DNA of 64,000 nucleotides from Arcticibacterium luteifluviistationis (lineage in GTDB: Bacteria; Bacteroidota; Bacteroidia; Cytophagales; Spirosomataceae): positions 806,001 to 870,000 of the forward strand of contig NZ_CP029480.1 in the NCBI RefSeq assembly GCF_003258705.1, given 5' to 3'. This document shows positions 34,958 through 42,009 of this stretch, in pieces. Both the position numbers and the translations under genes were made by a program. Within the stretch, counting starts at the first letter, position 1, and every line of letters starts with the position of its first letter. Below the pieces are notes generated by a model. It had not been told where the DNA came from. It searched no databases and saw nothing but the letters and a program-made list of their open reading frames with translations.

Positions 34958-35461
34958 ATGAAGAAATTACTCCTAGCCCTTTCCATTTTATGTTTTGCTT
35001 TCACCAGTGCTTTAGCACAAAATTCCAATATAAAAGTGAAGGTAAAAGACGGCCCAAATCCTGATATTTATATTGATGGCAAAAAATACGACCACGCTAT
35101 AATGGAATTACTAGACCAGGACAAAATAGCATCCATAAATGTAATTAAAGGCAAAAAGGCTTTGGATGAATACAATGCTCCTAACGGCGTTATAATGATT
35201 ATTACAAAAAAATCCAGTGACGATGATAAGAATACTGAAGTTAAAATAAGGAGTACAAAAGAGATAAAAGTAGTAGGTTACGCAGACGCCGACCCCATGG
35301 TGATTATAGATGGTAAAAGGTCTAGCAAAGATGCACTTAGTAAACTATCTCCTGACGATATTGACAGCATTAACGTGGTAAAAGGCGAGCAAGCCATTAA
35401 TAAATATAAATCGCCTAATGGGGTGATAATAGTCAAAACTAGGTCTGGAGAAAAGAATTAA
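34958..35461 (+). CDS. Exported protein with two TonB-plug-like repeats
   Basis: A 167-residue exported protein (signal ending TSALAQ) made of two similar units. The first reads PDIYIDGKKYDHA ... IASINVIKGKKALDEYNAPNGVIMIITKK. The second reads PMVIIDGKRSSKDA ... IDSINVVKGEQAINKYKSPNGVIIVKT. Both echo the plug-domain signature of TonB-dependent receptors (VIDG, DIxSIxVLK, GxxGVIxIxT) but no barrel is present. It may bind a periplasmic partner or signal to the anti-sigma protein. It is third in the sigma operon and ends in a terminator. Confidence 0.75.
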   Translation: MKKLLLALSILCFAFTSALAQNSNIKVKVKDGPNPDIYIDGKKYDHAIMELLDQDKIASINVIKGKKALDEYNAPNGVIMIITKKSSDDDKNTEVKIRSTKEIKVVGYADADPMVIIDGKRSSKDALSKLSPDDIDSINVVKGEQAINKYKSPNGVIIVKTRSGEKN

Positions 35462-35467
35462 GAACTT

Positions 35468-35500
35468 AAGCACAAGGGAATGTTTCCTTGTGCTTTTCTT
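35468..35500 (+). terminator. Terminator of the sigma operon
   Basis: AAGCACAAGG and CCTTGTGCTT form a 10-bp stem followed by TTCTTT, starting 7 bases after the stop codon. Confidence 0.8.
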
Positions 35501-35571
35501 TAAAAGCTACGCTCTTCATGTTTAAAAAAAATATAGTGACTATTCTGAGAACAGAATAACAATTGAAGTCT

Positions 35572-35579
35572 TAAATTTG
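35572..35579 (+). promoter_or_regulatory. -7 element of the second A/B unit
   Basis: TAAATTTG ends 4 bases before the GTG at 35584, identical in sequence and spacing to the element at 32910-32917. Confidence 0.5.
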
Positions 35580-35583
35580 CAAA

Positions 35584-35946
35584 GTGAAAAGGATAGGGAA
35601 GTTTTTAGGCGTTATACTCTTTGTAACGATTTATTGTTTTGCAATAGGTCGTGTTAATACATCGAGCCTTTACGCTGCTTCTCACAGTTCTCAAAAAGGT
35701 AAACACATATCTTCTATTTCTGAAGACCTTTTCTCTGGTTCTATATCTTTTCAAAGAAACCTCTCCTCTTCTCAGAACATCCCAAACCCAAATCTAAAAG
35801 ACAATTTTAGTGGGCCATGGATTTTAGAAAAGAGCCACAAGGCGGTTTTTATAAGCAAATACACACAATACGTGTCTTTTGCGAAAAATCTGCTTATTCG
35901 GCATAGAAAAGCAGACCTCATTTTCCCCTTTCAATATTTCTGGTAA
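35584..35946 (+). CDS. Small exported protein, copy 2 (protein A2)
   Basis: A 120-residue paralogue of the protein at 32922-33284: same length, same GTG start, same signal (LGVILFVTIYCFAIGRV), and the same C-terminal ending HRKADLIFPFQYFW. Conserved inner blocks are NLKDNFSGP-x-ILEK and AVFISKYTQYVS, and roughly 70 percent of residues agree by eye. The variable part is the Ser-rich centre. Function is unknown. The retained reading frame in both copies argues for selection. Confidence 0.65.
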   Translation: MKRIGKFLGVILFVTIYCFAIGRVNTSSLYAASHSSQKGKHISSISEDLFSGSISFQRNLSSSQNIPNPNLKDNFSGPWILEKSHKAVFISKYTQYVSFAKNLLIRHRKADLIFPFQYFW

Positions 35947-35960
35947 TACATTTTTTAAGT

Positions 35961-36020
35961 AATCGGCTGCCGTAAGGCAATTTGAAAATTTATTTCTGGG
36001 TTTTGCATATCGCAATGCCC
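35961..36020 (+). promoter_or_regulatory. Conserved double hairpin between A2 and B2
   Basis: TGCC-GTAA-GGCA at 35968-35979 and GGG-TTTTGC / GCAA-T-G-CCC at 35998-36020, matching the two stems at 33307-33359. The T-to-C type change in the second stem keeps most pairs. Confidence 0.45.
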
Positions 36021-36047
36021 TAAAAACTATATAAAAAAACTTAAGAA

Positions 36048-36548
36048 ATGGACTTAGATTTAGGAACTATCATAGTAGGTATAATCTGTACCGCTATCTG
36101 CGTAATACCATTTATGTTAATGGGCAAAGGCAAAAAGAAAAAAGAACAGCAAAAGCTACTATCGTTAACAAACATAGCAAACAAGCATGATGGCCATATT
36201 ACGCATCATGAGTTTTGTGGCAACTTCGGAATAGCGATAGACAAGGAAAAAGGCTTTGTATTTTTCAACAAAGATGTAAATGGCGAAATCACCGAAGGTT
36301 TTGTGGACTTAAACCTTATTCAAGAGTGTAAAGTGATTAATACCAGCGTTTCTGTCACAAAAAATAAGGAAACCTATAAGATGATTGAGCGATTAGATTT
36401 GTTCTTTAAATCTGACAATCATACTAGCAAAGATATAAAATGGGAGTTTTTCAGTAGAGAAAACAACCTTCAACTTTATGGCGAGTTTCAGGCCTCTGAA
36501 AGATGGAGCAAGCTCATTAATGAGCAAATCAAAATGAAGGTGTATTAG
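36048..36548 (+). CDS. Membrane-anchored hypothetical protein, copy 2 (protein B2)
   Basis: A 166-residue paralogue of 33386-33877. An N-terminal membrane helix (TIIVGIICTAICVIPFMLMG) is followed by a lysine-rich linker and the same soluble domain, with CGNFGIAIDKEKGFVFFNKD and a closing ERWSKLINEQI. Length differs by three residues. Unknown function. It is followed by a terminator shared with the convergent PfpI gene. Confidence 0.75.
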   Translation: MDLDLGTIIVGIICTAICVIPFMLMGKGKKKKEQQKLLSLTNIANKHDGHITHHEFCGNFGIAIDKEKGFVFFNKDVNGEITEGFVDLNLIQECKVINTSVSVTKNKETYKMIERLDLFFKSDNHTSKDIKWEFFSRENNLQLYGEFQASERWSKLINEQIKMKVY

Positions 36549-36594
36549 GTTTCCAAAACTTATTAAGAAACCTAGAATTCAGCTAGTCTTAAAA

Positions 36595-36628
36595 ACAACA
36601 AAAGCGGCCCAAAAGCCGCTTTTGTTGT
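36595..36628. terminator. Bidirectional terminator between B2 and the PfpI gene
   Basis: ACAACAAAAGCGGC and GCCGCTTTTGTTGT form a 14-bp perfect stem with loop CCAAAA, flanked by A and T tracts, between two convergent genes. Confidence 0.85.
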
Positions 36629-36644
36629 TATACGTAAAGCCTTA

Positions 36645-37220
36645 TTAAATAGTCACCGTAGCTCCCATTATTTTCAAAAACTCTCTGATGAAACTTGGGT
36701 GTGCAGGCCAAGCTGGCGATGTTACCAAATTTCCGTCTACATAAGCTCCATCTACCGCAATAGACTGAAACTCACCACCCGCCATAGTTACCTCAGGCCC
36801 TACAGCCGGATACGCCGTAAGCTTTCTTCCTTTTACCACATCTGCAGCGGTCAAAATCTGAATACCATGACATATCGCGGCCACTGGTTTATCTTCTTTA
36901 AAGAAGTACTTAACCATATCTAAAACCTTGGTGTTTAACCTCAAATATTCAGGTGCTCTACCTCCTGCAATCACAAAACCATCATATTCTGTAATATCTA
37001 CGTCGTCAAAACTATAGTTCAACACAAAATTATGACCTGGCTTTTCTGAGTAGGTTTGGTCGCCTTCAAAATCATGAATAGCCGTTTTTACAATGTCTCC
37101 CTTTTTCTTATCTGGGCAAACCGTATGCACCTCATAACCCACCATTTCAAGCATTTGAAATGGAACCATTGTTTCGTAATCTTCTGTGTAATCGCCAGTT
37201 AAAAAAAGTACTTTTTTCAT
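36645..37220 (-). CDS. DJ-1/PfpI-family protein
   Basis: A 191-residue cytoplasmic protein with the DJ-1 fold. [24 protein letters not shown] carries the conserved acidic residue, and [15 protein letters not shown] is followed by the nucleophile elbow [12 protein letters not shown] (Cys about residue 117). The C-terminal half has [15 protein letters not shown]. Family members act as glyoxalases, deglycases or stress proteins; activity here is undetermined. Monocistronic on the minus strand. Confidence 0.88.
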   Translation of the reverse strand: MKKVLFLTGDYTEDYETMVPFQMLEMVGYEVHTVCPDKKKGDIVKTAIHDFEGDQTYSEKPGHNFVLNYSFDDVDITEYDGFVIAGGRAPEYLRLNTKVLDMVKYFFKEDKPVAAICHGIQILTAADVVKGRKLTAYPAVGPEVTMAGGEFQSIAVDGAYVDGNLVTSPAWPAHPSFIREFLKIMGATVTI

Positions 37221-37614
37221 GCTTTTATTTTATTTAAAATGATTGATGATTCTTCTTCTATTAAAACGAAAAATATGTATTTCCATTTCATAAAAAGTGA
37301 CAAAAAGCACACCTTTTTTTCGAAGAATATCACCGCTTAGATAGAAGTTAAATTTAGGGAATATTTGAATTCAAATAGCATTAGGGATATTAACAAAACG
37401 TAAAGTTTGCTTAGCCTAAAACACTCTTTCGCTTACACAGTTTTTTTGAAAAAACATTCTATTATTATTACATTCCTCCCACTGAATTTGAAGCTTTTTG
37501 AATGCTTGCCCCCTCACAGGTTATCTAAAACAGAGGTTTGACAAAAATAAACTTAGTCTGTTCTCATAGCTGTAGTGTCCTTTTATTCAGAAACAAAAAA
37601 CGAACATGCTTAAT
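37221..37614. other. Spacer upstream of the PfpI gene
   Basis: About 390 AT-rich bases with no supported gene. It should contain the PfpI promoter. I see no clear -7 match. Confidence 0.3.
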
Positions 37615-37647
37615 AAAAAAGCAGAGTACGCTTTTGCGTGACTCTGC
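37615..37647 (-). terminator. Terminator-like hairpin of the repeat family, downstream of ridA
   Basis: GCAGAGT-x-ACGC pairs with GCGT-GACTCTGC around TTTT. On the minus strand it is followed by TTTTTTATT, so it can end ridA transcripts. The arms resemble the dispersed CAGAGT/ACTCTG hairpins. Confidence 0.65.
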
Positions 37648-37650
37648 TTG

Positions 37651-37786
37651 AAATAATTTCTCAAATCCTCAATCGGTCAATATTCTTTATTAAAAGATGA
37701 CCCAGCATGAGCTATTTTCATTGAATACAAAATCAATCACCGGAAGTCCTCTTAACAAAGACCCATTGACTTATTTTATAAGAATA
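37651..37786 (-). pseudogene. Decayed copy of the recN promoter and first codons
   Basis: This stretch aligns with 27571-27700, the 5-prime end and promoter of recN, at roughly three-quarters identity by eye with very few gaps. The ATG at 37708 would encode MLGHLLIKN before the frame breaks, against MLAHLLIKN in recN. The upstream TTTG (37756-37759) is preserved at exactly 20 bases from the former -7 box, which now reads TGATTTTG. Nothing beyond about codon 20 of recN is present. A fossil of a duplication. Confidence 0.75.
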
Positions 37787-37795
37787 TATACCGCT

Positions 37796-38299
37796 CTAAA
37801 TCTTAGCAGCAATAACCTCAATTTCAATAAACTTATGAGGGTTTACCAGCGTAGCCACGCCAACAGTTGCCCTTACTGGTTTCGATGGATTATCATCTGT
37901 CCCGAAATATTTTTTATAGGCATTATTCCATCCTTTAAAATCATGTTCTCCTGTTTTAGAATCTGCTGAAACAAAAACTTTCATGGCAAATACATCAGAA
38001 AGCATCAAGCCTTCTTCTTCTAAGGTTTTCTCAATTTGAGCCAGAATACTCAATGACTGAGCTTCGGTATCACCGTATTTCTCATAGTTACCATCTTCTA
38101 AGGAATCAGCCAGTGCAGAGGCTGTCAAACCACTAGTAAAAAAAAGAGAAGAGCCTTCAGGCAATTCTGCTGTCTTAGAAATTATAGACCACTCAGGTCC
38201 CTTTAAAATAGCTAACTGAGCCGAAACTTGATTTGTCAGAAAAGAGACAAACATCAACAAAATCATGATTTTTTTCACTTTAACAATATTAAATTTCAT
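37796..38299 (-). CDS. Exported RidA-family protein
   Basis: A 167-residue RidA/YjgF protein that carries a Sec signal (IMILLMFVSFLTNQVSAQL), unlike the usual cytoplasmic RidA of about 125 residues. The domain has LFFTSGLTA, an oligomer helix SILAQIEKTLEEEGLMLSDV and the active-site segment KPVRATVGVATL...IEIEVIAA, with the conserved arginine and glutamate. RidA hydrolyses reactive 2-imino acids to keto acids and ammonia. It is divergent from a D-amino-acid-oxidase-like gene that would generate such imines. Confidence 0.85.
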   Translation of the reverse strand: MKFNIVKVKKIMILLMFVSFLTNQVSAQLAILKGPEWSIISKTAELPEGSSLFFTSGLTASALADSLEDGNYEKYGDTEAQSLSILAQIEKTLEEEGLMLSDVFAMKVFVSADSKTGEHDFKGWNNAYKKYFGTDDNPSKPVRATVGVATLVNPHKFIEIEVIAAKI

Positions 38300-38418
38300 T
38301 ATTCTTTAATTTTCTAATTGATAATACTTTCTAACTCAAACTTAGTAAAATATCCTTTTGAATAGCTACTTTTTGACAGTAATTTCAAGCATCAGTTAAT
38401 TAAAAAATAAAGTGTGGA

Positions 38419-39570
38419 ATGAAGAGAAGAGCGTTTTTTCTAAAAGCAGGATTGGCAGGTTTAGTAGTGGGAAACCAAGGATTGACCTCCTGTGCTCCTG
38501 GACCAAAACTATATGGAGATAAGAATTTCTACATTAATAAAGGATATCAAGCGATACCAAAACTAAAATTATCAAAAGACAGGATAATTAAAGAAACGGT
38601 GGGTTTGAGACCTTTTAGAGAGTCTGGTCCAAGAGTAGAAAAAGAGATGCTCAATAATAAAACTATTGTACATAATTACGGCCATGGAGGAAGTGGCTGG
38701 TCGCTTTCATGGGGAACCGGAAACCAGGCCCGCAACTTGGTCAAAACCACCGATGCAAAAAAAGTAGCCCTATTAGGATGTGGAACCGTAGGAATAGCCA
38801 CCGCAACGCTACTTCAAGAAAGTGGTTACGACGTCACCATATATGCCAAAGACGTGCCACCAAACGTCACCTCAAATTTAGCTACTGGTACTTGGTCTCC
38901 ATCTTCTAGAGTATGTGCCGAAGAAAAAGCGACACCTGAAATAAAAGCAAATTGGGAAGATGCCTGCCGGTTTTCATTTAGAAGAATGCAGATGAGCCTT
39001 GGCCTCAATGATATTATAGACTGGGGTGATGAATATACGGTTAGAAAACAAAAGCCTAGCGGCTCAAACATTAGCGGCGGGCATGAAATGTTTCATATAG
39101 ACGGCCTAAACCCTGAATGGAAAACATTGGCTCAGAAAGACCATCCATTTAAGGCTGACTATGTACGAAGAAGAAGTAACATGATTTTCAATATTCCGAG
39201 TTACCTAAATTTCCATTTAAACAACTTTCTTATAAGGGGTGGAAAACTAGTTATTAAAGACATAAAGTCACTAGAAGACATAGACGCACTCTCTGAAAAA
39301 GTGGTGGTAAACTGTATGGGATTAGGTGCCAAAGCTATTTTTAATGACGAAGAGCTTTACCCTATATCGGGACAGCTCTCTTGCCTAGTGCCACAAACAG
39401 AAATAAACTACAAACTAGCTACAGACGGAGCTTACTTCATCACCAGAAAAGATGGTATTTACTTAGGTGGAAGCGGAATAGAAAGAAGCTGGGATACTAC
39501 ACCAAACCGTCAGTTAACAGAAAAGTGGGTAGATGTACTTTCTGATTTAATGAAAGATATGAAAGGATAA
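38419..39570 (+). CDS. Exported D-amino-acid-oxidase-like flavoenzyme, permuted motif order
   Basis: A 383-residue protein with a twin-arginine-like start (MKRRAFFLKAGLAG) and a possible lipobox cysteine at residue 25. The DAAO signatures VGLRPFRESGPR (61-72) and HNYGHGGSGWSLSWG (85-99), which lie near the C-terminus in classical D-amino-acid oxidases, come here before the FAD Rossmann motif VALLGCGTVGIATATLL (116-132). The normal follow-on SNLATGTWSPSS appears next. The sequence therefore reads as a circular permutation. It should oxidise amino acids or a related amine outside the cytoplasm. It is divergent from the exported RidA. Confidence 0.8.
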   Translation: MKRRAFFLKAGLAGLVVGNQGLTSCAPGPKLYGDKNFYINKGYQAIPKLKLSKDRIIKETVGLRPFRESGPRVEKEMLNNKTIVHNYGHGGSGWSLSWGTGNQARNLVKTTDAKKVALLGCGTVGIATATLLQESGYDVTIYAKDVPPNVTSNLATGTWSPSSRVCAEEKATPEIKANWEDACRFSFRRMQMSLGLNDIIDWGDEYTVRKQKPSGSNISGGHEMFHIDGLNPEWKTLAQKDHPFKADYVRRRSNMIFNIPSYLNFHLNNFLIRGGKLVIKDIKSLEDIDALSEKVVVNCMGLGAKAIFNDEELYPISGQLSCLVPQTEINYKLATDGAYFITRKDGIYLGGSGIERSWDTTPNRQLTEKWVDVLSDLMKDMKG

Positions 39571-39589
39571 ATTTCTCTCTTTTACTATG

Positions 39590-39632
39590 TTCTTGAAGTG
39601 GCAGGCCTTTGGTTTGTCACTTTTTTTGTTTC
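39590..39632. repeat. Dispersed repeat RptA, copy 1 (partial)
   Basis: A segment with TTCTTGAAGTGGCA ... TTGGTTTGTCACTTTTTTTG similar to the two longer direct repeats that flank the transposase element at 44562-44634 and 45403-45477. Confidence 0.5.
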
Positions 39633-39702
39633 AGCTCTGTGAAAATCCCACAAAAGGAAAGTGGAATATAATGGTGGCGTCTTTATTCTGCAGAGGAAAA
39701 GC

Positions 39703-39735
39703 CAGAGTCCACAGCGTGAGACTCTGACTTAGGAA
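39703..39735. repeat. Palindromic hairpin repeat, copy d
   Basis: CAGAGT and ACTCTG arms (39703-39708, 39721-39726) with an inner CAC/GTG pairing, followed by a GGAAAT tail. Nearly identical to copies at 41404 and 45487. The rest of 39571-39990 holds no gene I support. Confidence 0.65.
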
Positions 39736-39990
39736 ATGTACTGCGAAACGACTCGCTGTATAAGAGCCGTTTTTATACTTTCTCATATTCAAAGATACCC
39801 TAAAGGTAGTACTAAAGTACAAGGTTTAAATCCTCATTTTGTGACCCATTAATTTCAATTAAAAACTAAAATAAACCATTAAATAAAATTCTAATAAACT
39901 TTTAAATAGATAGTTATAGAATGATTCAATAGAGTATTAAATTTATTTTGTTAAAAAAACAAAATTGATACTTTGAAAAATAATAATACT

Positions 39991-41190
39991 ATGAAAAAAA
40001 TTCTTTTCTTGTTATCAATCCCGATTATTTCACTCTCTCAAGAAATAGATATTGCAGGTTTAGGTGGCCCTCTTATACAGAGTAAATCAACATCCTATTA
40101 TAATACCATCGATATAGATGCTGTTAATGGTGATGCTGCATTACGCTTTGGCAGGGCAGGGGTACTTCAATGGAATATTCGTAATAATCCAGCTAACGAT
40201 GATTTACAATTTAGTGAAATGGGTTACAGCCCAGAGCGTGCGGCTATCCAAAATACTACAGGAAATCTATTGGTTGGAGGCATTGTTGGTGGAGGAAAAG
40301 TGTCGATTGGCGGATTTAATGCGGCAAATAATTCAACTACTTCGGTTTCGGGCTTTCCTGAAATTCATGGTCTTGATGTGAGAAGTGAAAATGCAGAATC
40401 GATGGGTAAAGTTGGTGGATACTTTAGTGTTGAAGGAAGTACCTATTATAATTACTCACTTTTTTCAGAGGCGGGAACCACTGGCATAACTAATACTGGA
40501 ATAAATGGTAGAGTTAGTGCTGCCCCAACTTCTGGTAGTGCAATATCATCAGGCATTCGAGGGAATGATGTAGTAAACGCTGCCAATACTTATGCTGGCT
40601 ATTTTATTGGTAAAGTCTTTGTAAATGGTACACTTACCTCAACTGGTCCAAAACCATTTACCATTGACCACCCTCTTGACCCTGAAAACAAGGTGCTTCA
40701 TCATTTTGCTGTAGAAAGCCCAGATGTGCTTAATATGTATAGTGGTAATATCACGACAGATGACACAGGAAAAGCAAATGTTATATTACCTGATTATTTT
40801 TCAGCAATTAATAAAGATTTTCGTTATCAATTAACTGTCATTGGTACTTTTGCCCAAGCAATAGTCAGTGAAGAAATAAAAGGGAATGGATTTGTAATAG
40901 AAACCAATAAGCCAAATGTTAAAGTTAGTTGGGAAGTAAAAGCTGCTCGCAATGATGGCTATATGAAATATGTAAACACAATGGTAGCTGAGGAAGAAAA
41001 GCCAAGCTATGCAAAAGGAAAATATTATACGCCAGAAGCATTCCAAATGCCTACTTCAATGGGGCTAGATTTCGATAAACCTAATAAAACTGATGCCACA
41101 GAAATAATTAAAATCGAATCAAAAAGTGGAGTCGAAGGGCCTTCTTCTACTGATGAATTACCAATTGGAAAAGTTTTACCTAAAAATTAG
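39991..41190 (+). CDS. Exported protein with conserved C-terminal beta domain
   Basis: A 399-residue exported protein; the ATG at 39991 begins the signal KKILFLLSIPIISLSQ, and an in-frame TTG lies six codons upstream. The middle is glycine- and asparagine-rich, resembling the trimeric or tail-spike-like proteins that display repeated GxxxG beta turns. Residues about 230-330 match a module I know from other Bacteroidota exported proteins, beginning PFTIDHPLDPENKVL and continuing with HHFAVESPDVLNMYSGN and WEVKAARNDGYM. The role is unknown; surface display is a guess. Confidence 0.75.
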   Translation: MKKILFLLSIPIISLSQEIDIAGLGGPLIQSKSTSYYNTIDIDAVNGDAALRFGRAGVLQWNIRNNPANDDLQFSEMGYSPERAAIQNTTGNLLVGGIVGGGKVSIGGFNAANNSTTSVSGFPEIHGLDVRSENAESMGKVGGYFSVEGSTYYNYSLFSEAGTTGITNTGINGRVSAAPTSGSAISSGIRGNDVVNAANTYAGYFIGKVFVNGTLTSTGPKPFTIDHPLDPENKVLHHFAVESPDVLNMYSGNITTDDTGKANVILPDYFSAINKDFRYQLTVIGTFAQAIVSEEIKGNGFVIETNKPNVKVSWEVKAARNDGYMKYVNTMVAEEEKPSYAKGKYYTPEAFQMPTSMGLDFDKPNKTDATEIIKIESKSGVEGPSSTDELPIGKVLPKN

Positions 41191-41238
41191 CTGAAGACAA
41201 ACTATTATCTGAAAAACGAAAAGATATTTTGATTAACA

Positions 41239-41277
41239 AAAACCGCCCCAGATATTAAATGTATTGGGCGGTTTTTT
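41239..41277 (+). terminator. Terminator after the exported protein gene
   Basis: AAAACCGCCC and GGGCGGTTTT form a 10-bp stem with a 17-base loop and a T tract, about 50 bases after the stop. Confidence 0.8.
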
Positions 41278-41403
41278 AGTTGAGAAATGTAACTATTCAG
41301 CCAAAAAAAGTAGATGAAGGCTAAGCTTGTCCACAATAGTTATGTTGTTTTCCTACAGCCGAGCCTCCCTGTCTGCCGACAATCAGGCGTTAGGGACTTA
41401 AAT

Positions 41404-41442
41404 GCCAGAGTCCACTGTGTGAGATTCTGACGGAGGAAAATA
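41404..41442. repeat. Palindromic hairpin repeat, copy e
   Basis: CAGAGT and ATTCTG arms at 41406-41411 and 41424-41429 with an ACGGAGGAAAAT tail. One arm base differs from copy f at 45487. Confidence 0.65.
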
Positions 41443-41530
41443 AGTCTATAAGAAATACGCTTTTACTATTAGAAAAGTACGCTATTCTGGTTTTTGTAAA
41501 ATGAAATTACTAAATTTCAAAAAAAACAAC

Positions 41531-41716
41531 ATGAAAAAAATAACGAAAAGAAAAGCATTAATTCTACTATCTATAGGGCTCTTTGTAATTGCGAGTTCTC
41601 AAATATTCTCACACTTTATAGAACTAACGGACTTTACAAAAGGCTCATTTATTGGTATTGGAATAGGTCTATTACTTACCTCTATCGTTTTTGGTAATTT
41701 CAAGACTGTCCAATAG
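41531..41716 (+). CDS. Small two-helix membrane protein
   Basis: A 61-residue protein with two hydrophobic segments (ALILLSIGLFVIASSQIF and GSFIGIGIGLLLTSIVFG) separated by FIELTDFTKG. Small proteins with this D-F-x-K-G-x-x-x-G-x-G-I-G pattern occur in Bacteroidota; function unknown. The frame opens ten codons earlier at 41501, and I cannot exclude that start. Confidence 0.6.
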   Translation: MKKITKRKALILLSIGLFVIASSQIFSHFIELTDFTKGSFIGIGIGLLLTSIVFGNFKTVQ

Positions 41717-42009
41717 AAACACCAAGCGATTTACCTCAATAACCAATAATTAAAGAGTGAAATTATAGCCTGTCTACACTCTTTTAATTCTGGTTTTAGG
41801 AGATTCAATATAAATACATATGGTGTGCCTAAAAGTTAATACCAAATAGCAGCAAACTGCATTGCTTTTCAATATACCACTTAATATCAAACTGCTTTTC
41901 CTCTGGGCAAAGTCACTGGTAAAGACATTGCTTATTCTTAAGAACGATAAACTACTTAGCCCAATAGCTATCACCCTGTGTAGGAATCAAACACTGCCTA
42001 ATTAAAACT
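41717..42009. other. Spacer between convergent genes
   Basis: About 290 bases. A minus-strand open frame here has no recognisable features. No clear terminator hairpin. Confidence 0.3.

Noticed and set aside
41774-41974. Minus-strand frame of 66 codons between convergent genes
   Set aside because: Cysteine- and serine-rich translation without signal or domain; not supported.
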